From Kiloniella spongiae (GTDB lineage Bacteria > Pseudomonadota > Alphaproteobacteria > Kiloniellales > Kiloniellaceae): a stretch of DNA of 64,000 nucleotides. Under the pieces are notes generated by a model. The model was not told the origin of the DNA. It saw only the letters and a program-made list of their open reading frames with translations, and made no database searches. Location of the stretch: NCBI RefSeq assembly GCF_001026905.1, contig NZ_LAQL01000002.1, forward strand, positions 124,001 through 188,000. Direction: 5' to 3'. Both the position numbers and the translations under genes were made by a program. The number at the start of each line of letters is the position of its first letter. Position 1 is the stretch's first letter. Of the stretch, positions 58,292 through 64,000 are shown one piece after another.

Positions 58292-59290
58292 ATGACTGAA
58301 TCACTTGCAGATATTGCACAAGCTCTTGTAACCAGCGGCAAGGGTATTCTTGCCGCTGATGAGAGTACGGGCACCATAAAAAAACGCTTTGATTCTATAA
58401 ATGCAGAATCAACCGAAGACTCTCGCCGCGATTACCGCGAGCTTTTGTTCAAAGCAAAAGGCGGGAATGATTTTATCAGTGGTGTCATTCTTTATGATGA
58501 AACCCTGCGTCAGAATGCTGCTGATGGCACACCTTTAAGCAAAGTGCTTCAGGATCAGGGCATCATTCCCGGCATTAAAGTTGATCTTGGCGCCAAGCCA
58601 CTCGCCGGACATGACATTGAAACGATTACCGAAGGCCTTGATGGTCTGCGGGATCGTTTGAAAGACTATGCAAATCTTGGTGCTAAATTCACCAAGTGGC
58701 GTGGTGTTTACAAAATTACCGAAGAAACGCCAAGCTTTGCAGCTGTTAGCGCCAATGCCCATGCTTTGGCCCGTTATGCAGCACTTGCGCAAGAAGCAGG
58801 AATGGTTCCAATCGTAGAACCTGAAATCCTCATGGACGGTGATCACGACATCAACGTTTGTCAGGCCATTAGCGAAGAAGTTCTGCGTTCTGTTTTTGCT
58901 GAACTGGCCAATCAGGAAGTCGAGCTGGAAGGGATTCTTCTAAAACCAAACATGGTGATTGCCGGACAGGATTGCCCCGAACAGAATTCTGCTGAAGAAG
59001 TCGCAGAACGCACAGTTGCAACCCTCTTGCGCTGTGTACCTGCCGCTGTTCCTGGCATTGTTTTCCTTTCCGGTGGTCAAAGTGACGAGTTGGCAACAAA
59101 TCATCTCAATGCCATGAACAAAATAAGTAGTAATCTGCCATGGAAGCTCAGCTTTTCTTATGGCCGTGCGCTACAAGCAGCCCCCCTCAAAGCCTGGGCT
59201 GGTAAAAAAGAAAATGCTGATGCGATGCAACAGGCATTTTTGAAAAGAGCCGAAGATAACAGCAGGGCGTCGACAGGCACCCTCGATTAA
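58292..59290 (+). CDS. fba: Class I fructose-bisphosphate aldolase
   Basis: 332 residues. Class I (Schiff-base) type: GKGILAADESTGTIKKRF, TKWRGVYKI, VPIVEPEILMDGDHDI, the active lysine in EGILLKPNMV, and FLSGGQSDELATNHLNAM, SFSYGRALQAAPLKAW. Bacterial aldolases are often class II, so a class I form beside tkt and gap is a lineage trait. AAAGGA precedes the ATG, 29 bp after tkt. Confidence 0.96.
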   Translation: MTESLADIAQALVTSGKGILAADESTGTIKKRFDSINAESTEDSRRDYRELLFKAKGGNDFISGVILYDETLRQNAADGTPLSKVLQDQGIIPGIKVDLGAKPLAGHDIETITEGLDGLRDRLKDYANLGAKFTKWRGVYKITEETPSFAAVSANAHALARYAALAQEAGMVPIVEPEILMDGDHDINVCQAISEEVLRSVFAELANQEVELEGILLKPNMVIAGQDCPEQNSAEEVAERTVATLLRCVPAAVPGIVFLSGGQSDELATNHLNAMNKISSNLPWKLSFSYGRALQAAPLKAWAGKKENADAMQQAFLKRAEDNSRASTGTLD

Positions 59291-59306
59291 TCTTCACCTT
59301 AATAAG

Positions 59307-59353
59307 CACCCCATCCGAAAGGTTGGGGTGTTGTACTAAGAGGCAAAAGCCTC
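59307..59353 (+). promoter_or_regulatory. Two hairpins between fba and gap
   Basis: CACCCCA...TGGGGTG (59307-59330) is followed closely by GAGGC-AAAA-GCCTC (59340-59353). No long T run follows, so these are either weak terminators or mRNA processing/stability structures that set the gap transcript level. Confidence 0.45.
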
Positions 59354-59392
59354 GAACACGTGTAACTAAATAAAGAAAATAGGTTCCAAATC

Positions 59393-60403
59393 ATGACAGT
59401 CAAAGTTGGAATCAATGGTTTTGGTCGCATTGGTCGCCTCACACTTCGTGGAGCAATAGAAACCAATCGTGACGACATCGAAATCGTTGCTATTAACGCA
59501 TCTGGCGATCCCGCTATTCATGCCCATATGCTTAAATTTGATTCCGTTCACGGTACCCTCAATGCAGAGGTCGATGCGGATGAAGAAAACATCATTATCA
59601 ACGGCAAAAAAATCAGAATGCTGCATGATCGTGACCCGGCTAAGTTGCCGTGGAGCGATTATGACGTCGATATCGTGCTGGAATGTACCGGTGCCTTTAA
59701 CAATGTAGAGGGATCTTCTCTGCACATGGTTGGTGGTGCAAAGAAAGTTTTGATTTCAGCCCCGGCCAAAAAAGGTTGTGATTTAACCGTCGTGTACGGC
59801 GTTAATCACAAGCAACTTCAAACAGGCCACAAGATTGTTTCCAACGCTTCTTGCACAACAAACTGTCTGGCCCCGGTTGTTGATGTTCTTCAGAACCAAA
59901 TTGGTATCAAAAACGGCTTCATGACAACCACACATGCCTACACAGGTGACCAGACAACGGTTGATTCAAAACACAAAGACCTTCGTCGTGCGCGTGCTGC
60001 TGCTGTTTCAATGATCCCGACATCAACTGGTGCCGCCCGGGCAATCGGCGAAGTTCTACCAGAACTGGAAGGCAAGCTGGAAGGAAATGCGATCCGCGTT
60101 CCTACTGCCAATGTAAGCTGTATCGATCTGACCTTCACTGCTGAACGAGATACGACAGTCGAAGAAATCAACAACGCTATGATTGATGCCTCCAAAGGGT
60201 ACCTAAAAGGTGTTCTTGGTATTAATGCCTTGCCGCTGGTTTCCTGTGATTTCAATCACAACCCTTCATCATCTGTTTTTGATACCACACAAACCCAGAT
60301 TATCGGCGGCAACTTTGTTCGCGTTCTTGCTTGGTATGACAACGAATGGGGCTTCAGCCTCCGTATGCTGGATACAGCTGTTGCGATGGGCAAACATTTA
60401 TAA
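59393..60403 (+). CDS. gap: Glyceraldehyde-3-phosphate dehydrogenase
   Basis: 336 residues. Rossmann start VGINGFGRIGRLTLR, catalytic C154 in SNASCTTNCLAP, HAYTGDQ..D(S/C)KHKDLRRARAA, STGAARAIGEVLPELEGKL, and C-terminal WYDNEWGFSLRMLD. The NAD loop is unusual: after the second strand it reads INASGDP, with Ala at position 36 where most enzymes have Asp (IND), the residue that favours NAD over NADP. The LP pair in VLPEL, also important for NAD, is kept. Follows fba with hairpins between. Confidence 0.96.
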   Translation: MTVKVGINGFGRIGRLTLRGAIETNRDDIEIVAINASGDPAIHAHMLKFDSVHGTLNAEVDADEENIIINGKKIRMLHDRDPAKLPWSDYDVDIVLECTGAFNNVEGSSLHMVGGAKKVLISAPAKKGCDLTVVYGVNHKQLQTGHKIVSNASCTTNCLAPVVDVLQNQIGIKNGFMTTTHAYTGDQTTVDSKHKDLRRARAAAVSMIPTSTGAARAIGEVLPELEGKLEGNAIRVPTANVSCIDLTFTAERDTTVEEINNAMIDASKGYLKGVLGINALPLVSCDFNHNPSSSVFDTTQTQIIGGNFVRVLAWYDNEWGFSLRMLDTAVAMGKHL

Positions 60404-60468
60404 GCGGCAGATCTTACTTCTGTTTTGAATGGGGTTCTTTTGAATCCCATTCTCTTTTCCACTTCTTT

Positions 60469-60522
60469 GATTCATCATTTTACTGGGATTCATCATTTTG
60501 CTGGGATTTGTCCTTTTTCTGG
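60469..60522 (+). repeat. Three tandem 18-bp repeats
   Basis: GATTCATCATTTTACTGG, then the same with one change (…TTTTGCTGG), then GATTTGTCCTTTTTCTGG, head to tail in the 198-bp gap-thiE-like spacer. The third copy has diverged. Cause and role are unknown. Confidence 0.75.
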
Positions 60523-60601
60523 CACGACCTATTCGCTTTTGTGATATGAGCTATTCTTTTCTATCCATTGCCAGCCACCATCCGCTTAGGTATGAAAAGA
60601 C

Positions 60602-61255
60602 ATGAATTCTGAAATTTATCTCCTTACCCCCACGGACTTGTTGTCTGATGACAAAGACGTCGAACAGTTCAAAGCCTTATATATTCAGGCTTTGGATGGA
60701 GGTGGAATTTCCTGTGTCCTGCTTAGTGGGACAGCTAACAGTACTGAAGCGTTGAAGAAAGCAGTTGAGGCACTTCAACCTTTAACGCAACAACGTGATA
60801 TCGCTTTCCTCATAGAAGACGATTATCAAACCGCCAAAGCATTGGGATGCGACGGTGTGCACCTGAACGATGCAGCTAGCTACAAAGAAGCGCGCGAGTA
60901 TCTTGGGGCAGATTATATTGTCGGCGTTGACTGTGGTATATCGCGACATGATGCAATTCTGGTTGGAGAAGCCGGAGCCGACTACGTTGCTTTTAATAAT
61001 AGACGTCCTTTACCGGAAATCGAAGATCCTGACGTTCGTGAATTTGAAGAAGGTGGTCCTAAAGGCTTGGAACTTTTGACCTGGTGGCAGACGATGATGA
61101 CACCGCCTTGTGTCTCTATGGACGACATCCCGATTGAAGCTGTAAAATCACACGCAGATGCCGGGGCCGATTTTATCGCGGTACAAGCGGCGATATGGAA
61201 CCACTCGGATAATTCGACAGCGGCAATCACAGAAGTAAACGAGGCGATTGCCTGA
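60602..61255 (+). CDS. Thiamine-phosphate-synthase-like (ThiE/TenI) protein
   Basis: 217 residues with a ThiE/TenI TIM-barrel pattern: IYLLTPTDLLSD, IAFLIEDDYQTAKALGCDGVHLND, YIVGVDCGISRHDAILVGEAGADYVAFNN. True ThiE needs the HxGQ/DLP and the SxHs motif; here VHLNDAAS replaces VHLGQxD and GVDCGISRHDA replaces G.S.H....A, so it is probably a divergent paralogue and not a proven thiamine enzyme. It lies between gap and efp on the plus strand. Confidence 0.75.
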   Translation: MNSEIYLLTPTDLLSDDKDVEQFKALYIQALDGGGISCVLLSGTANSTEALKKAVEALQPLTQQRDIAFLIEDDYQTAKALGCDGVHLNDAASYKEAREYLGADYIVGVDCGISRHDAILVGEAGADYVAFNNRRPLPEIEDPDVREFEEGGPKGLELLTWWQTMMTPPCVSMDDIPIEAVKSHADAGADFIAVQAAIWNHSDNSTAAITEVNEAIA

Positions 61256-61341
61256 ACGCCAAGGAACTGATAGTTTCCCCAGCGAAATAAAAGTACACAC
61301 ACTAATTAATGTTATTTGACAACTGAAGACGGGCACAGATC

Positions 61342-61908
61342 ATGAAAATTAACGGTAATGCCATTCGCCCTGGCAATATTATTGAGCATAAAGGCCGCCT
61401 GATGCGCGCCATGAAAACTCAACACACGCAACCGGGCAAAGGTGGAGCGTACCTGCAGGTAGAACTAAAAGATATCCGCGACGGTACAAAAATGAACGAG
61501 CGTTTTCGCGCCAGTGAAGATGTTGATCGTGTCCGCCTTGACCAAATCGAATATCAGTTCCTGTTCCGTGAAGACGACATGCTTACTTTTATGAACAATG
61601 AAAGTTACGAGCAAATCGCTTTGCACGAAGACATGGTTGGTGAACCTGTTATCTTCCTTCAGGACGGCATGACCGTTTCCATTGAACTTTATGAAGAAGA
61701 ACCAATCTCTGTTGTTCTGCCCGATACTGTCATCTGTGAAGTCGTCGAAGCGGATGCCGTTGTCAAAGGGCAAACAGCTTCATCTTCTTACAAACCTGGC
61801 GTTCTGGACAATGGCGCACGTATTTTGGTTCCACCACACATCGCAGCTGGCACACGCATTGTTGTTAATACTGCGGACGGCAGTTATGTGGAACGCGCCA
61901 AAGACTAA
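61342..61908 (+). CDS. efp: Elongation factor P
   Basis: 188 residues, three beta-barrel domains. The modification loop is [15 protein letters not shown] with lysine K33 as the EpmA-type beta-lysylation site. C-terminal [39 protein letters not shown] is standard. Relieves ribosome stalling at polyproline, relevant to the many Pro-rich proteins here (TolA, the last gene). 86 bp after the ThiE-like gene. Confidence 0.97.
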   Translation: MKINGNAIRPGNIIEHKGRLMRAMKTQHTQPGKGGAYLQVELKDIRDGTKMNERFRASEDVDRVRLDQIEYQFLFREDDMLTFMNNESYEQIALHEDMVGEPVIFLQDGMTVSIELYEEEPISVVLPDTVICEVVEADAVVKGQTASSSYKPGVLDNGARILVPPHIAAGTRIVVNTADGSYVERAKD

Positions 61909-61966
61909 CTCGTTTATCACAGAGAGGCTTTATTAGCCCCCTCTTAAAACACGGAAAGTAATTTCG

Positions 61967-62767
61967 ATGGTATATCGCTCTCCCCGTATAACGGTTATGA
62001 TCCGCGCTGCTGAAAAAGCTGCCCGTAGCCTGAAACGCGATTTTGGTGAAGTTGAAAATCTACAGGTTTCAAAAAAGGGACCTGCCGACTTCGTTTCGAC
62101 AGCCGATCTTAAAGCTGAAAAAATCCTCATAGAAGAGCTGAAAAGAGCACGTCCTGAATTTGGCTTTCTGACAGAAGAAGCCGGGGAAGAAAAAGGCGAG
62201 AGCAAAGACGAGAGATGGATCATTGATCCTCTGGATGGCACAACAAACTTCCTCCACGGTTTGCCACACTTCGCTATTTCCATTGCACTGGAAGTACGTG
62301 GCGAAATTGTTGCTGCACTTGTATATGATCCAATCAAAGATGAGATGTACACTGCCGAAAAAGGCAACGGTGCATATCTCAATGATCGCCGCCTGCGTGT
62401 TTCTGGCCGTGTTAGCCTAGACAGCACGATCATTGCGACAGGAACCCCGTTCCTGGGCCGTGGAGACAGAGGTCCATTCCTTCGTGAAATTAACGCTGTA
62501 ATGGCTCAAACTGCGGGTGTTCGCAGATGGGGCGCGGCAGCCTTGGATCTCGCTTATGTCGCTGCCGGACGTTATGACGCTTTCTGGGAAAGAGATCTGT
62601 CGTCTTGGGATGTCGCTGCGGGCTTGCTTCTTGTGAAAGAAGCTGGTGGATCTGTCACAGAAATTGACGGACGCGCATTCAAGCTGAAAAGTCAGAGTAT
62701 TCTTTGTGCAAATATTGACTTGCACCCTAAGATGGTAAAATTGTTCAAAGAGTCCGGTAAATACTAG
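61967..62767 (+). CDS. suhB: Inositol-monophosphatase-family protein SuhB-like
   Basis: 266 residues. IMPase motifs GFLTEEAGE, WIIDPLDGTTNFLHGLP (metal-binding DPLDGT) and SSWDVAAGLLLVKEAGG. Members hydrolyse inositol-1-P, and SuhB also takes part in rRNA antitermination complexes. Follows efp by 58 bp, with an intrinsic terminator downstream. Confidence 0.93.
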   Translation: MVYRSPRITVMIRAAEKAARSLKRDFGEVENLQVSKKGPADFVSTADLKAEKILIEELKRARPEFGFLTEEAGEEKGESKDERWIIDPLDGTTNFLHGLPHFAISIALEVRGEIVAALVYDPIKDEMYTAEKGNGAYLNDRRLRVSGRVSLDSTIIATGTPFLGRGDRGPFLREINAVMAQTAGVRRWGAAALDLAYVAAGRYDAFWERDLSSWDVAAGLLLVKEAGGSVTEIDGRAFKLKSQSILCANIDLHPKMVKLFKESGKY

Positions 62768-62804
62768 TTTTCTGCTCTCTGAGAACTTCAATTTAGACTA
62801 TAGC

Positions 62805-62840
62805 ACAAAGGCTCATCTTGTATGAGCCTTTGTTTCTTTT
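62805..62840 (+). terminator. Intrinsic terminator of the efp-suhB transcript
   Basis: A perfect 12-bp stem ACAAAGGCTCAT / ATGAGCCTTTGT with a five-base loop and a following TTTCTTTT tract, 38 bp past the suhB stop. Confidence 0.93.
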
Positions 62841-62936
62841 AGCCTTCCCTATTGTCGTATCCCTCTATGAGCATTAAGCTACGGACAAAGATTCACATTT
62901 GGGAATCATCCTGGGGGATGGAAATTGTTCAAGCCT

Positions 62937-64000
62937 ATGAGCTATATGCATAAAAATAGACACCAAAATCGCTCAACAATGCTACAGGCAAGCTGCGCCA
63001 CACTAGCACTACTATGCAGTGCATCAGCCGCAGCTGCACAGAACACAACAATCATTGGCGGGTCCGGAAGTTCTGGTGTTTACATTAATGAGCAACTGAT
63101 TGGTTCAGTTCCAGCCTATTCCAATGGGTACTCCTATGGCGCGCAAGCAACACCCTCTGGTTATCCCGGTGCTGGAAACAATCAGTACCTCAGTAGGCCT
63201 GGCAACCTGCTTTTTCCACCAGCAAGCTTTCCCCATAGCCAAGTTACGATAAACAATTTCGCTGATTTTCAAGGCTCTGGATATAACCAGACAACCTATT
63301 CAGCACAGGATAATCCACAGTCTTATAATTCTTGGCAACAACGCTACGGGCAAAATTCCTATGCTCAAAGTGGCTACCTGCAACAACCCGGACAGGCGAC
63401 AGGATCAAGTCTCTATAACCCCTACGGACAGCCACTTGTTCCCTTGTCTCAAGTATCCAGCACACACGTAGCAAGTACCGGGCAACAACCACAGTATCCA
63501 TCACAAGTACCAGCGTTTTCGCCGCAATCACAGCTACTGGTTCCTCCACCTAGTGGCGGAAACCGTGTTGTACAAAACGCACCAGACGTAAAAAGATCCG
63601 CCCCATCAGCGCAAGCACCTGTAGCACAGACAGCTTCTATAACACCGCCTGTTCCCCCTAAAGTGACAGCAAAAAAGGCTGAACCTGTCAGTCAGACACA
63701 AGCACCAAGTTCGATTATTCCGCCGGCCCCAACTGTCGAAGAAACACTGCCAACCAAAATTGAACCCGTTGCAACACCACAAGCTGTTGCCCCCAAAACG
63801 CCAAAGGTAGAAGAGACTGTAAAGGCAACAACAGCAGCGGCAGAGGGCACAACCTTCTCTGCTCCGGCACCAACTGTCACTGCCCCCTCTGTTACAGCTC
63901 CGGCTCCAAAGATTGAAACCGTGACGGCAGAGCCCGTATTAACCCCACCACCAGTGCCTGAACCAGAAGCGCCTATCGCAGAAACAGACATTCCAACAGC
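62937..64000 (+). CDS. Secreted Pro/Thr/Gln-rich protein, 3' part cut by window edge
   Basis: The frame is open from the ATG at 62937 through the window end with no stop (about 354 residues visible). Signal peptide about 1-34 (LQASCATLALLCSASAAAA, cleavage near AAA-QN). N-terminal motif TTIIGGSGSSGVYINEQLIGSV; then a Gln/Tyr/Gly/Pro-rich region (to about 215) and a Pro/Thr/Ala-rich region with repeated VTAPAP, VEETLP and similar. Comparable proteins downstream of suhB in related Alphaproteobacteria end in an OmpA/MotB-like domain; that part would lie beyond the window, so it is inference only. Confidence 0.65.
   Translation, partial: MSYMHKNRHQNRSTMLQASCATLALLCSASAAAAQNTTIIGGSGSSGVYINEQLIGSVPAYSNGYSYGAQATPSGYPGAGNNQYLSRPGNLLFPPASFPHSQVTINNFADFQGSGYNQTTYSAQDNPQSYNSWQQRYGQNSYAQSGYLQQPGQATGSSLYNPYGQPLVPLSQVSSTHVASTGQQPQYPSQVPAFSPQSQLLVPPPSGGNRVVQNAPDVKRSAPSAQAPVAQTASITPPVPPKVTAKKAEPVSQTQAPSSIIPPAPTVEETLPTKIEPVATPQAVAPKTPKVEETVKATTAAAEGTTFSAPAPTVTAPSVTAPAPKIETVTAEPVLTPPPVPEPEAPIAETDIPT

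Noticed and set aside
63692-63991. 99-codon Gly/Val/Ala-rich minus-strand frame
   Set aside because: It is the complement of the Pro/Thr-rich gene on the plus strand, a composition artefact.

Overview
The window reads as chromosome of a fairly AT-rich alphaproteobacterium, most like a marine Rhodospirillales/Kiloniellales-type organism. This is inferred from gene content and order, since no rRNA gene is present: RpoH with its RpoH-box, serC-serA-hisZ-purA, ybgC-tolQRAB-pal-cpoB-tilS-ftsH-folP-glmM, ruvCAB next to yebC, a zapA-6S RNA-fau locus, the alphaproteobacterial type of SerC, and a tkt-fba-gap run with a class I aldolase. Most of the window is ordinary, densely packed housekeeping sequence. 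No tRNA, rRNA or CRISPR array was recognised.

Layout. 1-2.8 kb: an AsmA-family gene cut by the left edge, then a small secreted Rap1a/Tai-like protein whose gene overlaps an MFS transporter gene. 2.8-4.8 kb: a LuxO-like sigma-54 response regulator and a separate LuxU-like Hpt protein. 5.0-9.9 kb: the stress module prkA-yeaH-spoVR. 10.2-13.9 kb: threonine aldolase, a small anchored protein, RluD-type pseudouridine synthase and rpoH. 14.0-17.2 kb: two membrane proteins and a large pseudokinase-like protein.

17.3-25.75 kb is the accessory part. A graveyard of insertion-sequence remnants (IS5-like, IS200/IS605, probably IS630-like) has truncated a response-regulator gene. Beside it lies a visibly more GC-rich catabolic islet: a GntR/FCD regulator, a decayed 3-hydroxyisobutyrate-dehydrogenase-like gene, a truncated uspA, a complete TRAP transporter (dctM, dctQ, dctP) and an unusual IlvD/Edd dehydratase. 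A 528-bp IS5-type relic with intact inverted ends closes the islet just before purA. The likely reading is an acquired sugar-acid uptake and dehydration pathway that has since partly decayed.

25.8-31.3 kb: purA, hisZ, serA, serC on the minus strand. 31.5-37.5 kb: an SLC13-type carrier with RCK domains, and an operon GNAT-PhzF-group II PLP decarboxylase facing a MocR regulator, which looks like a small uncharacterised amine or amino-acid pathway. 37.6-49.9 kb: glmM, folP, ftsH, tilS and the whole Tol-Pal system, including an extra stand-alone copy of the TolA C-terminal domain between tolA and tolB. 49.9-53 kb: ruvB, ruvA, ruvC, yebC. 53.3-56 kb: a small orphan gene, ymdB-like, 5-formyltetrahydrofolate cyclo-ligase, 6S RNA, zapA and a coiled-coil protein. 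56.2-62.8 kb, plus strand: tkt, fba, gap, a ThiE-like protein, efp and an inositol-monophosphatase-like gene. The right edge cuts a secreted proline/threonine-rich protein.

Best candidates for something new: the LuxO/LuxU-like pair with an 18-bp dyad in front of it; the pseudokinase with its small membrane partner; the stand-alone TolA domain with a possible frameshift at a T6 run; the IlvD/Edd enzyme lacking two of three expected cluster cysteines; and the MocR-decarboxylase-PhzF-GNAT unit.
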